Numbered from the stretch's first letter, positions 14,042-22,653 are shown. The stretch is 28,902 nt of DNA from Deltaproteobacteria bacterium (GCA_016193385.1 JACPSF010000169.1:1-28902); one strand, 5' to 3'. Notes: generated by a model not told the origin, from the letters alone. Numbers and translations: made by a program.

Positions 14042-14926
14042 ATGAAAAATGCCAAGTTCATCAACGTCGATGGGATTAAAACCCGCTATTTCGAAGCGGG
14101 TAAGGGTGACCCTCTGGTCCTCATCCACGGCGGACACTTCGGCTCCTATTACAACGCGTATCACTGGAGCCTGAACTTCGACGACCTGGCCTCGCATTTC
14201 CGCGTCTTGGCGCTTGACAAGATCGGACAGGGCCACACCGACAATCCCAACAGCGATGGGGACTATACGATGACGAAAACCATCGAGCACGTCTACGGAT
14301 TTCTGCGCAGCGCAGGAGCGGAGAAGGTTGCGTTGATGGGCCACTCGCGCGGCGCGCTTCCGGCCGCTCGTATCGCCGCGGACCATCCCGATCTCGTGAA
14401 AGCCGTGATTCTTCTGGACACCAACACGTTGGCGGCCGACCATCCTTCCACGCCGACGAATTTCTACGCGAAGCTCGACGAAAACCCTCCTCCTACCCCG
14501 AATGAAGAGTTCGTGCGGCGAGAACCTGAGGCAAACTCGTATTCAAAAACCCACATTACGGCGGACTTCGTCGAAGAGATGCTCGCGATCGCGCGGCTCC
14601 CGAAGATCCTGGAGGCAAGGAAAAAGACGGAGCAGCTCATGAATCGGCAGTTTATTCCCGACGCGCGGAAGAACAAATATGAAACTCTCGATATGATTCG
14701 GGACGGACGCTTGAAGGCGCCGACGCTGATTCTCTGGGGGCTTAACGACCCGTCAGCGCCGGTCGTCCTCGGTCACCAGCTATTTCAGCACATCAGCTAT
14801 GCTGTACCCCGAACCCAGTTCCACGTCTTTAATCACGCGGGCCATTACGTTTTCAGGGAACACGCGCGCGAGCTCGACAGGCTCGTCGTGAATTTCGTGC
14901 AGGAGGCGACCACCGGTTCGGTATGA
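14042..14926 (+). CDS. Alpha/beta hydrolase resembling meta-cleavage product C-C hydrolases
   Basis: The 294-residue protein has all elements of the alpha/beta fold. The oxyanion segment is LVLIHGGHFGSYY, the nucleophile is in LMGHSRGALPA (Ser about residue 101), the acid is in LILWGLNDPSAP, and the His is in VFNHAGHYVFRE. Length and the IHGGHFGSYYNAYHWS segment recall BphD/MhpC-type hydrolases that cut ring-cleavage products, although the elbow is GHSRG rather than GHSMG. AAGGAG stands 7 bp before the ATG. The stop overlaps the next gene by four bases (ATGA), implying translational coupling to the hydroxyacid dehydrogenase. No ring-cleavage dioxygenase is in the window. Confidence 0.88.
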   Translation: MKNAKFINVDGIKTRYFEAGKGDPLVLIHGGHFGSYYNAYHWSLNFDDLASHFRVLALDKIGQGHTDNPNSDGDYTMTKTIEHVYGFLRSAGAEKVALMGHSRGALPAARIAADHPDLVKAVILLDTNTLAADHPSTPTNFYAKLDENPPPTPNEEFVRREPEANSYSKTHITADFVEEMLAIARLPKILEARKKTEQLMNRQFIPDARKNKYETLDMIRDGRLKAPTLILWGLNDPSAPVVLGHQLFQHISYAVPRTQFHVFNHAGHYVFREHARELDRLVVNFVQEATTGSV

Positions 14927-15909
14927 GCGCCGACCGACTCCACGTAGCGATCCTCGATGACTACGAAGGGCTGGCTGCGGGCGTCTCATCGTTCGAAAAA
15001 CTCAAAGCGCGCGCCGATGTCGTCGTCGTGCGCGAGCGGTTAGCAACAGACAATGACCTGGAGCGGGCCCTCAAAAATCTACACGTGGTCCTCCTCATGC
15101 GTGAGCGCACCCGGTTCGGGGAGAAACAGTTAGCCCTCGCCCCGGCCCTGAAGCTTATCTCTCAGACCGGCCGCAGCATCGCCCACCTCGACCTCCCGGC
15201 AGCTACTCGCCGCGGCGTGGCCGTGTCGGTTACCCCCAACGATTCCGGCAGCTCCACCATCGAGCTCACCGTCGGACTGATTCTTGCGGTCTTGAGGCAG
15301 ATCCCCCAGGTGGACCGCCGGATGCGCCAGGAGGCTTGGCCAGCAATCGCCGGTCGACTCCTTGAGGGCAAAACTTTGGGCGTCGTGGGCCTGGGAAGGA
15401 TCGGCACCCAGGTATCCCGAATTGTCAAAGCTTTCAACGCCCGGGTGCTGGCGACGGCAAGAACGCTTACGGACGAGCGGGCCCGCGCGGTCGGAGCGGA
15501 GCGGGTTTCCCTCGAGACCCTGCTGCGAGAGTCTGATGTTGTGACCATTCATGTGCCCCTAAGACCTGAAACGCGGGGCTTGATCGGCGAAAAAGAGATC
15601 GCCCTGATGAAGCCCGGCGCGGTGCTGATCAATACCGCGAGAGGGGCGATCGTATCGGAGGCAGCTCTGATCCGCGCCCTCCAGGACGGGCGTCTGGGTG
15701 GGGCAGGTCTCGACGTTTTCGACGAGGAACCTTTGCCGCTCGATCATCCGCTGCGCCGGCTGGACAACGCGGTGTTGCTCTCGCATCGAGGCTACGCGGC
15801 GGTGGAGATTTTGACCGAGCGCTACGAGCTCGCCATCGGCAACATTCTTAACTTCATCGATGGCCAGCCGACCAACCTCCTTAACCCGGAAGTCTTCAAA
15901 GGAGGTTGA
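14923..15909 (+). CDS. D-2-hydroxyacid dehydrogenase (NAD(P)-dependent)
   Basis: The 328-residue protein belongs to the SerA/GyaR superfamily. The Rossmann motif GVVGLGRIGTQVS (about residues 150-162) binds the dinucleotide. The catalytic Arg is in INTARGAI, the Glu follows in the DVFDEEPLP region, and the His is in LLSHRGYAA, where most members read PHIG. It should interconvert a 2-oxoacid and a D-2-hydroxyacid in the cytoplasm. Its start overlaps the upstream hydrolase stop by four bases, so hydrolysis and oxidoreduction are probably consecutive steps on one substrate. Glyoxylate or hydroxypyruvate reduction is possible, but the substrate is open. Confidence 0.9.
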   Translation: MSADRLHVAILDDYEGLAAGVSSFEKLKARADVVVVRERLATDNDLERALKNLHVVLLMRERTRFGEKQLALAPALKLISQTGRSIAHLDLPAATRRGVAVSVTPNDSGSSTIELTVGLILAVLRQIPQVDRRMRQEAWPAIAGRLLEGKTLGVVGLGRIGTQVSRIVKAFNARVLATARTLTDERARAVGAERVSLETLLRESDVVTIHVPLRPETRGLIGEKEIALMKPGAVLINTARGAIVSEAALIRALQDGRLGGAGLDVFDEEPLPLDHPLRRLDNAVLLSHRGYAAVEILTERYELAIGNILNFIDGQPTNLLNPEVFKGG

Positions 15910-15930
15910 AGGGCTGAAAGGTTGCGAAGA

Positions 15931-15959
15931 TTGACAGGACACCGGTGCCAGACTAAAAG
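15931..15959 (+). promoter_or_regulatory. Internal promoter with a palindromic spacer
   Basis: A perfect TTGACA (15931-15936), 17-bp spacer and TAAAAG (15954-15959) lie in the 100-bp gap before the amidohydrolase. The spacer contains CACCGGTG (15940-15947), a perfect 8-bp palindrome placed where a repressor would block RNA polymerase. It would allow the last three genes of the cluster to be expressed separately. Confidence 0.5.
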
Positions 15960-16009
15960 GGGGAAAAACCGACCGACGGGGAAATCACTTGGGAACGGAG
16001 GATACGAAG

Positions 16010-17062
16010 ATGACGGACAGAATCGGAGAGCAAAATTCCGAAGAGCTCCTGATTTCAGCGGACTCCCATGTCATGGAGCCGCCCGATCTTTGGGCCACAC
16101 GGGTGCCACCGGCCTTTCGCGACCAAGCGCCACGCTTCCCGCCGCACAAAGTCGGCGAGGGGTTCCAAAAGCACCCCGGTGGGCAGGATCCGCATGCGCG
16201 GATCAGGGAGATGGGGCAGGACGGCGTGAGCGCCGAGGTACTTTACCCCACTCTCGGACTCGACTTATTTTCGCTGGACGACACCGCTTTGCAGGAAGCC
16301 TGCTTCCGGGCATACAACGACTGGCTGATCGAGTACTGCCGGGCGGCGCCGAAGCGGCTCCTCGGGATCCCGGCGATATCTGTCTACCACATCGATCATG
16401 CGGTAGAGGAGCTCGAGCGCTGCCACAAAGCAGGATTAAGGGGAGCCATAATCTGGCAGGCGCCCCACAAGGACCTTCCCTTTCGCTCCAACCATTATGA
16501 CCGCTTCTGGGCAGCGGCCCAGGAGCTGAATGCGCCGGTGAGCCTCCACATCCTGACAGGGCACAGTTACCACAAAAGCAAGGATGGCCGGAAAGGAGTA
16601 GAGCACTATCGCGGGAGCGTCAATCTCAAACTCCTGGACATAGCCAACGCGCTGTTCGAACTTATCTTCTACGGCGTCCTGGAGCGCCATCCGAAACTAA
16701 AGATCGTGACGGTGGAGAACGAAATCGGCTGGATGCCCTTCATGCTGCAGCAATGGGACTATTATTACCGCCGCTTCCGAGAGGAAAATCCGCCGCCGAT
16801 TCAAAAGGATCCGAGCGAGTATTTCCGGCGGCAAGTCTTTGCCACCTTCTTTAACGACCGCGTGGGCGGGCGAAATTTGGAATGGTGGGGCGAGGATAAC
16901 TGCATGTGGTCCAACGATTTCCCCCACCCCAATTCCACCTGGCCCAATTCCCGCAAAGTGATCGAGCGCGACCTAGGCCACCTGTCGCAGCCGATACAGG
17001 CAAAGCTTCTAAGCGCCAACGTGACCAGGCTCTATCAAATGGAGCTTCCTCAAAATCGTTAG
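16010..17062 (+). CDS. Amidohydrolase family 2 (decarboxylase-like) enzyme
   Basis: The 350-residue TIM-barrel protein opens with LISADSHVMEPPDLW, the usual start of the large SADSHV..P subgroup of Amidohydro_2. Further ligands are in VSLHILTGHS, the VTVENEIGW strand and the late aspartate in MWSNDFPHPNSTWP. The DFPH-x2-STWP ending is highly typical. Members include metal-dependent decarboxylases of aromatic and unsaturated acids as well as true hydrolases. A longer reading from a TTG at 15989 is possible, but ATG 16010 has GGAGG eight bases upstream. It follows its own promoter and precedes the DapA-like gene by 40 bp. It is only distantly similar to the other amidohydrolase at 2906-3946. 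Confidence 0.88.
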   Translation: MTDRIGEQNSEELLISADSHVMEPPDLWATRVPPAFRDQAPRFPPHKVGEGFQKHPGGQDPHARIREMGQDGVSAEVLYPTLGLDLFSLDDTALQEACFRAYNDWLIEYCRAAPKRLLGIPAISVYHIDHAVEELERCHKAGLRGAIIWQAPHKDLPFRSNHYDRFWAAAQELNAPVSLHILTGHSYHKSKDGRKGVEHYRGSVNLKLLDIANALFELIFYGVLERHPKLKIVTVENEIGWMPFMLQQWDYYYRRFREENPPPIQKDPSEYFRRQVFATFFNDRVGGRNLEWWGEDNCMWSNDFPHPNSTWPNSRKVIERDLGHLSQPIQAKLLSANVTRLYQMELPQNR

Positions 17063-17102
17063 GCATTGATGGACGAGTCGAATACCCAGCTAAGAGGGAG
17101 AC

Positions 17103-18065
17103 ATGGAAAAGGTTGAAGGCCGCCTTCAAGGTTTGTTTGTTCCTCACGTGACGCCGTTTCGAGAGTCCGGCGATCTGGATCGGGAAAGTCTCGAGCGGCT
17201 GGCGAGCTACCTGGCCGCCCAGCCGGGGGTCACAGGACTTGTTTCCTGCGCGCGCATCGGCGAGGGCCCGGTCCTGAGCTCCGAGGAAAAAATTGCGGTT
17301 TACCAGGTGGTGGGCCAGGTGACGCGCCGGGCCGGGCTGATTCACATCGCCGCGATCACTCCCCAATCCACCGATGAGGCGATCCGACTCTGCCGGGACC
17401 TCGAGGAGCTGCCCGTGGATGCGGCCATGATCTTTCCACCGCTCCTGTTTGCGTGGGGCAAGGTGGGAGGGAATCTCAAGGTCCGGTTCTTCGAGGAGAT
17501 CGCTCAAAGCTCAACGATGCCGCTTGTCCTGTTTCAGATCCCGGTGTCCAGCTATTGGTACGACGTCGAAACCGTTTGCCGCATCGCGCAATTGGAACGG
17601 GTGACGGCCTACAAGGAGGCATCGTTCAACCCCGAACTCTTCGCGCAGACGATGCGCGAACTCGCGCGTCAGAAGTGCCGGATGCAGGTGCTCACCGGCA
17701 ATGACCGCTTTGTCGCTCGGAGCTACAGGCTCGGCGCGGAGGGGGCCCTGATCGGCGTTTCGAATGTCGCCACCGAAAAGTGGGCGGCCATCGATCGAGC
17801 CGCCCGGAGCGGCGACCATGAGAGGGCCATCGCCGTGGAAAGGGATCTGCGGGAGCTCCAGGAGCTTATTTTCGGTGAGCCCATCGTGGAGGCCGTGTCT
17901 CGGATCAAGACCATCCTTCGATACCAGGGGCTGATTCGCTGGGACACCGCGCGGCGCCCCCAGCTCGGCGTGACGCCGGAGGAAAGGAAGAAACTGATTG
18001 CGACTTACCGCGAGATCGCCGGTGAGGAAATTCGCTCGGAACTTGACGGGGAAACATCGAGCTGA
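17103..18065 (+). CDS. Dihydrodipicolinate synthase (DapA) family aldolase/lyase
   Basis: The 320-residue protein is a class I aldolase-type (beta/alpha)8 barrel. The Schiff-base lysine is in VTAYKEASFNP (about residue 177), the proton-relay tyrosine in PVSSYWYD, and the GLFVPHVTPF start is typical. The DapA G-TTGE segment reads CARIGEGPVLS, so the pyruvate-binding Thr-Thr pair is absent. This is common in family members acting on other keto acids or sugars, so lysine biosynthesis is unlikely. It is probably a retro-aldolase, dehydratase or decarboxylase in the pathway of its neighbours. AGAGGGAG stands just before ATG 17103, and the gene lies 40 bp behind the amidohydrolase. Confidence 0.88.
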   Translation: MEKVEGRLQGLFVPHVTPFRESGDLDRESLERLASYLAAQPGVTGLVSCARIGEGPVLSSEEKIAVYQVVGQVTRRAGLIHIAAITPQSTDEAIRLCRDLEELPVDAAMIFPPLLFAWGKVGGNLKVRFFEEIAQSSTMPLVLFQIPVSSYWYDVETVCRIAQLERVTAYKEASFNPELFAQTMRELARQKCRMQVLTGNDRFVARSYRLGAEGALIGVSNVATEKWAAIDRAARSGDHERAIAVERDLRELQELIFGEPIVEAVSRIKTILRYQGLIRWDTARRPQLGVTPEERKKLIATYREIAGEEIRSELDGETSS

Positions 18066-18143
18066 GCGCGTACTCGTCAGCGCTCTCCGGCCAATTTCTC
18101 TCACAAGAGCTTGACGTCCCACGGACAGAAAGAGGCCGCCAAA

Positions 18144-18824
18144 ATGCGCAAGACCATATTCGATTGGCTTGGGAAAGAGTTCATCGGGCTCTCTTCCGAG
18201 GGAAAAGCGGGACTTCCCGTGCCCGAGCAGACGGGTGAGATTTTTCAGCGTTTTGACAGGGAATTGCGGGATGCCGGCCTCTCCCTGGAGCAGACCGTCC
18301 GAACCCGCCTCTGGGCGAGGGACAGCGAAGGCCGAAACTTGGGTAGCGCGGAGCGGGTCAAGATATTATCTGGCCGGGCGCGATCGGCGAGTTCGAGTTT
18401 CATCGCACCGATCCACTTTGACTCGGAAGCCCGCGTCGCTGTGGACCTGCTCGCTATGAGGCCGTCGCGGCTGAGCCTTGCGAAAACTCTTAAGGAATAT
18501 GTTCCACCTATCGTCCCGCTGCGTTATCTGATCTACGACGAGGTGGTCTTCCTCTCTGGGGTAACCTCCACGCTCCCCGCTCTCGACCGGCAGGTCCCCG
18601 AGGTTCTTTCTCGCATCTCGGGCTCCTTGGCCGGAGCCGGCACCTCATGGGAGAAGGTCGTCAAGGTCTCGTTCTTTCTCCATCGGGGTCAGAAGCTGGA
18701 GGCGCTCAAGGAGTCTTTCGGGAAGGTCGTCCGGGCGGCGAGCGCGCAAGCGGAATACGCCCTCGTGGACGGTTACTCTGCCGCGGGGAAGCTGATCGAG
18801 ATCGAGGTCACCGCCATAAAGTAG
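18144..18824 (+). CDS. Tandem double-domain RidA/YjgF-like protein
   Basis: The 226-residue product appears to be two Rid-type domains in a row. Domain 1 (about 30-105) includes FQRFDRELRDAGLSLEQTV and ends SEARVAVDLLAMRP, in which Arg97 matches the catalytic Arg position of RidA. Domain 2 (about 125-226) has LIYDEVVFLSGVTS, a second AGTSWEKVVKVSFFL helix-strand and ends LIEIEVTAIK. Its Arg position is Glu204 instead. Single-domain RidA proteins remove reactive enamines and imines; related Rid proteins take part in aromatic or nitro-compound catabolism. ATG 18144 is preferred over the TTG at 18111 because of an AGAGG eight to nine bases upstream. It closes the six-gene cluster. Confidence 0.75.
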   Translation: MRKTIFDWLGKEFIGLSSEGKAGLPVPEQTGEIFQRFDRELRDAGLSLEQTVRTRLWARDSEGRNLGSAERVKILSGRARSASSSFIAPIHFDSEARVAVDLLAMRPSRLSLAKTLKEYVPPIVPLRYLIYDEVVFLSGVTSTLPALDRQVPEVLSRISGSLAGAGTSWEKVVKVSFFLHRGQKLEALKESFGKVVRAASAQAEYALVDGYSAAGKLIEIEVTAIK

Positions 18825-18844
18825 CGCCGGTCGAGACGCCGCAT

Positions 18845-20194
18845 TTACCCGACGCTTCGGTCCTCACCACCCGGAAGCGCGAAGGCAAGCAAAGCGATCG
18901 TGACCGCAAGCAGAGCAGCGGCGCTCAGTCCCAGAGACCAGTGAACCCCGATGAGACCTCCGAGCACCCCTACCGTCACTCCGCTAAAGGCGCGCAGTCC
19001 ATTGCTTGACATATTGAAGAGGCCGATCAAGCGGCCACGCAGCTGCGATGGTGCCAGGAGCTGCACTAGGGTCTGGGCCATAGAACTAAAGGTTAGGTTG
19101 AAAACCCCGGCCAGAAATAAGAGGAACAAAGCGAGCGGATAGCTCGTTGCCGCGGCGAACGCGACGATCGTGACGCACCAAAGGCCGGCCGCTATAATCG
19201 CCGTGCTCGCCCTTGGCAGGAACATACCGCCGCCTTCCAGCAAGAGTCCCCCGATCACGGCTCCCGCGGCATTGGCAGCCAGCAGGGCGCTGTAGGCGAC
19301 CCCCGCCTTGTCCGCGCCGAGGTCGTGGGCGTACTCCGGCATCTGGGCTTGAAAAGCATTCCCGACGAACAGGGAGGAAAGGCCGGCGAGCGCTACCATA
19401 GATATAATGGCGCGGTTGCTGGAGACCTCACGCAGAAGCTTTACCGCGTCTTTGAATCCCAGTCCGCGCGCCCGGCTGCCACGAGCAACTTGCCTGTGGT
19501 GTCCCGTATAGGGGATCAGCATCAACCATACGGTTAGCGGGAGGTAGATCAGGGAATTAACGAAAAGCCCGACGGAAGGGCCGAGACCTAGCAGCAGCGC
19601 GCCGCCTACGGCCGGCCCGAACAGGACCCCCAACTGTCGGCTAGTGGCGTTCAGCCTGACCGCGCTCTGGAGATGCTCCGAGCCGACGATGTCGTGGATG
19701 ATTAGCTGGCTGGCAGGCCCCCAGAGAACCCCTGCCAGCCCGTGAATCACGAGCAGAACACAGGCGTGCCAGACCTGCATGGTGTTGGTGATGAACAAGA
19801 GACCCCAGCTGAAGGAAACCACCATGTACATGACCTGCGAGATCTGGATGATTCGGCGGCAATCGTACCGGTCCGCCAGCGCCCCGAAATAGACCGAGAA
19901 TAGTAAAAAGGGAGACCAGTGACTGATGATGGCAAATCCTCCCAAGACCGGCGACTTAAAGGCCTGAAAGATGACCCAGTAGCTGATGACATGTTCGATG
20001 TTATCCGCCATCATCGAGAGCATCGTAGCGATGAAATACGCGCGGTAGTCGCGGTGCTGCAGCGCGGCGAAAGCAATTGGTTTCGGCCTTCGGACACGAG
20101 GACGCGCAAGAACGCGCTCGGTTGCATTCTCGCCTTCGACGTCGCTCGACGGCAGCGATTGGAACTTGAGTTTAAGCGCTTGCCAGGGGGACAA
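18845..20194 (-). CDS. MFS exporter (EntS/DHA3-like)
   Basis: The 449-residue protein has an N-terminal cytoplasmic arm of about 40 residues and then 12 predicted helices. The family-typical opening is LQHRDYRAYFIATMLS, motif A reads GALADRYDCRRI, and LFGPAVGGALL marks helix 5. It is closest in style to the EntS-type branch of exporters. A TTG at 20192-20194 is the start; it is preceded by a perfect GGAGG at six-base spacing, and no ATG fits as well. It converges on the catabolic cluster with only 20 bp between stops and no visible terminator, so antisense read-through is likely. It could carry a substrate or product of that cluster, which is inference. Confidence 0.85.
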   Translation of the reverse strand: MSPWQALKLKFQSLPSSDVEGENATERVLARPRVRRPKPIAFAALQHRDYRAYFIATMLSMMADNIEHVISYWVIFQAFKSPVLGGFAIISHWSPFLLFSVYFGALADRYDCRRIIQISQVMYMVVSFSWGLLFITNTMQVWHACVLLVIHGLAGVLWGPASQLIIHDIVGSEHLQSAVRLNATSRQLGVLFGPAVGGALLLGLGPSVGLFVNSLIYLPLTVWLMLIPYTGHHRQVARGSRARGLGFKDAVKLLREVSSNRAIISMVALAGLSSLFVGNAFQAQMPEYAHDLGADKAGVAYSALLAANAAGAVIGGLLLEGGGMFLPRASTAIIAAGLWCVTIVAFAAATSYPLALFLLFLAGVFNLTFSSMAQTLVQLLAPSQLRGRLIGLFNMSSNGLRAFSGVTVGVLGGLIGVHWSLGLSAAALLAVTIALLAFALPGGEDRSVG

Positions 20195-20463
20195 AAAACA
20201 CCTCCGTATTCACGTGCCAGCCTGCGTCTGAGAGCTTAAAGGACGGCAGAAGATGAGAAGATATCGGGGAAAAGACTAGCGAAAAATCCCCTCCAATGCA
20301 ATCCGCGAAGCGAGCAACGGAGCTATAAAGCCAGCAGGCGGCAATGAACCCTTGCTATTACTCGCTTCTCGCACTAAGTTAGTCCCTTAACTCATCCAAG
20401 TCGCATGCTCCAAATCGGAAAGCACGACTACCCGGCGCCTTCCTTGAGATTCTATCCTGGGCG
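20195..20463. other. Divergent intergenic region without identified sites
   Basis: These 269 bp separate the MFS exporter (minus strand) from the DUF1152 gene (plus strand) and must contain both promoters. Apart from the GGAGG of the exporter at 20201-20205, I saw no convincing -35/-10 pair, hairpin or repeat. Confidence 0.5.
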
Positions 20464-21423
20464 ATGAAACCACAACCCCTCTCCCTAGAAGATCTTATCC
20501 GTACCTGTTCGCGCGCCTTGGTGATTGGGGTGGGCGGAGGAGGAGACGTGGTCGGGGCTCTGGCGGCCGCGCGCTTCCTTGAGTTCTGCGGCCTGGAGTT
20601 TTGGCTCGGCGGCCTTTCATGGGAGCGCTCGGTCTTCGACCCGGTTCCCGGCCCCCGCTCCTTGAACGAAGTCAAAGAGGTCCGCCCGCTTCATCCCTAT
20701 GCGTGGTTAGCCAATCCCAACAGCCGGACATTCACCGATGTTCCCTTTGCCGAATCCAAAATGGCCGGGATGATTGGCCGCGATATTCTTCTCATCGACA
20801 TCAACGGGGGAGTGCAGGGCGCAGTGGAGGGATTGGAGGCGGCCCTGAAAGAGTTTCAGACCGATTTGCTTGTGGGCGTAGATGTGGGAGGCGATTCCTT
20901 GGCCCAAGGCGATGAGCCGGGACTTCGAAGCCCGTTGGCGGACTCGGTCATGCTCGCGGCCTACGCCGAACTTGAGCAGCGAGGTCAACGGGTGCTGTGG
21001 GCCGTCTTCGGCTATGGCAGCGATGGGGAATTGACGACCGAGGAGATTGAGGCGGCGCTCCAAAAGGTGGCCAAGGCGAGGGGCCTGCTCGGAGCCTGGG
21101 GTCTGACGAACAAAGTCGTTTCCGAGCTGGAGCAAGTCGTTCAAAAAGTACCCACCGAAGCCAGCGCGATACCGGTGGAATGCGCGCGCGGGGCCTGGGG
21201 AGAGAAGAGAATCCGCCAGGATAAGAGGAGAGTCGAACTTACTCCCCTGACCACGCTTACGTTCTTTATGTCACCTACCGTTGTTTTTCACACCCTGTCG
21301 CGGCCGGCCCAAGCCGTGAGGTCAAGCGCCTCTTTAGAAGAGGCAAACCAGGCACTGCACGCCATGGGTCTCAAAACCGAGCTCGACTTGGAACGCGAGA
21401 GATACAAGGAAAAACCCGGCTAA
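20464..21423 (+). CDS. DUF1152 family protein
   Basis: The 319-residue protein shows DUF1152 hallmarks: a glycine-rich VIGVGGGGDVVGALAAARF near residues 19-37, a LLIDINGG strand, and LLVGVDVGGDSLAQGDEPGLRSP (about 135-157), which resembles a nucleotide or phosphate-binding site. The function of this family is not established. A WAVFGYGSDGELT segment and a C-terminal TFFMSPTVVFHT strand complete the fold. The start at 20464 has only weak Shine-Dalgarno character. An MFS carrier follows after 36 bp on the same strand, suggesting co-transcription. Confidence 0.8.
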   Translation: MKPQPLSLEDLIRTCSRALVIGVGGGGDVVGALAAARFLEFCGLEFWLGGLSWERSVFDPVPGPRSLNEVKEVRPLHPYAWLANPNSRTFTDVPFAESKMAGMIGRDILLIDINGGVQGAVEGLEAALKEFQTDLLVGVDVGGDSLAQGDEPGLRSPLADSVMLAAYAELEQRGQRVLWAVFGYGSDGELTTEEIEAALQKVAKARGLLGAWGLTNKVVSELEQVVQKVPTEASAIPVECARGAWGEKRIRQDKRRVELTPLTTLTFFMSPTVVFHTLSRPAQAVRSSASLEEANQALHAMGLKTELDLERERYKEKPG

Positions 21424-21459
21424 GAACACTTGTAGATTGGAACAGAACGAGCCCCTCCG

Positions 21460-22077
21460 ATGAACAGCAACTTGAATCCAGATGTAAAGATCATTTTGCT
21501 TGCCCGCGGCTTAAGGTCCTTCGCCTTTTCTAACCTCAATGTGGTCTTTGCGATCTATCTAAGTAAGATCGGTTACTCTACCCTCACCATTGGCATCGTC
21601 CATTCAGTCGCCTACATCAGCGGCGCGTTCCTGAGCGCGCTTTGGGGATTTTCCTCCGACCGCCTCGGCCGCAAAAAGATTCTCATTTTGCTCTCGGTTC
21701 TGACCATTATCTCGACCTCCATCTACATCTTCTCCACGCACCTGGCTATGATTCTCCTGGCGGTGGTCCTAGTCAACGTTGGAGCGGGCGGCACGGCGGG
21801 AGGCGGACAGGGAGGAGGACCTTTCAACCCTGTAGAGCAGGCCTTACTCGCCGAAAAATCTAGAGCGGAGGAGAGAAACCGGATTTTCGGGATCATGGCC
21901 TTCATCGGTTCGGTGTTGGGATCCTTGGGGGCCCTGGTGAGCGGTTTGCCGGAATATCTCGAGGAGGCGAGGGGATGGAATCCAATCGCCTCGTACAAGC
22001 CGCTATTTGCTTTGACCGTTCTGTTCTCTATCGCCTTCATCTGTCACGAAGATGTCGCTCCTGGGTATCGTCGATAA
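21460..22077 (+). CDS. MFS transporter, N-terminal half (split gene)
   Basis: The 205-residue frame contains helices 1-6 of an MFS carrier. LARGLRSFAFSNLNVVFAIYL is helix 1, motif A is GFSSDRLGRKK, and a glycine-rich segment (VNVGAGGTAGGGQGGG) precedes PVEQALLAEK. After helix 6 (FALTVLFSIAFI) the frame ends in ten residues without family character (CHEDVAPGYRR). The second half continues in another frame that overlaps by 26 bp. The long cytoplasmic loop normally found between halves is nearly absent, so a deletion with loss of frame is likely. Confidence 0.75.
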   Translation: MNSNLNPDVKIILLARGLRSFAFSNLNVVFAIYLSKIGYSTLTIGIVHSVAYISGAFLSALWGFSSDRLGRKKILILLSVLTIISTSIYIFSTHLAMILLAVVLVNVGAGGTAGGGQGGGPFNPVEQALLAEKSRAEERNRIFGIMAFIGSVLGSLGALVSGLPEYLEEARGWNPIASYKPLFALTVLFSIAFICHEDVAPGYRR

Positions 22078-22633
22078 CCTCGGGGCAGGAATGCTGAGCC
22101 CGTTGATCTCCTACTGGTTCTATCTCCGCTTCGGCGTGGACCTCAAGGCTCTGGGCGTGCTCTTTTTCCTGTCCTATTTACTCGCGGCGATCTCTTTCCT
22201 GGTCGCGCCTCTGATCGCCCAACGTATCGGCGTCGTAAGGACCATGGTCTTCTCTCACGCGACGGCTTCCGTTTTCTACCTCATTCTTCCCTTCGCTCCG
22301 ACGTTTTACTTTGCCGGGATGATCCTGGTCGCTCGCTCCTTTCTCGCCTACATGGACAATCCCCTGCGTGAATCCTACACGATGGCGATGGTAAAATCGG
22401 AGGAACGAGGGTCAGCCGCCGGCGTGACCAATCTCGCACGAGTTGTCCCCTTCGGGGTGAGCCCGACGATTTCCGCCTACATGATGCAGAGCCTCTCACT
22501 GACTATCCCCCTGGTGATTGGCGCTGCCCTTCAATTGACCCACGACATCACCTTTTACTACCTGTTCCGGCATGAGAGACCGCCGGAAGAAGCCAGAGTC
22601 CGCGAGATCAAGGTTGAAGGGATCAAGGGATGA
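22052..22633 (+). CDS. MFS transporter, C-terminal half (split gene)
   Basis: This 193-residue frame has helices 7-12 of the same carrier, starting SLLGIVDNLGAGMLSPL, a typical helix 7. It includes the second-half motif region PLIAQRIGVVRTMV and DNPLRESYTMAMV. An ATG at 22052 exists, but no Shine-Dalgarno stands before it other than weak GAAG, so translation may depend on coupling with the first half (overlap of 26 bp) or may not occur. Together the halves total about 398 residues, shorter than intact relatives. I regard the pair as a probable pseudogene, although a two-chain carrier cannot be excluded. Confidence 0.7.
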   Translation: MSLLGIVDNLGAGMLSPLISYWFYLRFGVDLKALGVLFFLSYLLAAISFLVAPLIAQRIGVVRTMVFSHATASVFYLILPFAPTFYFAGMILVARSFLAYMDNPLRESYTMAMVKSEERGSAAGVTNLARVVPFGVSPTISAYMMQSLSLTIPLVIGAALQLTHDITFYYLFRHERPPEEARVREIKVEGIKG

Positions 22634-22653
22634 AGGGTTCAAGGGAATGAGAA

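Noticed and set aside
17103..18065. Assignment as lysine-pathway dapA
   Set aside because: The Thr-Thr pyruvate segment is replaced by CARIGEG and the neighbours are catabolic. Only the family fold is supported.
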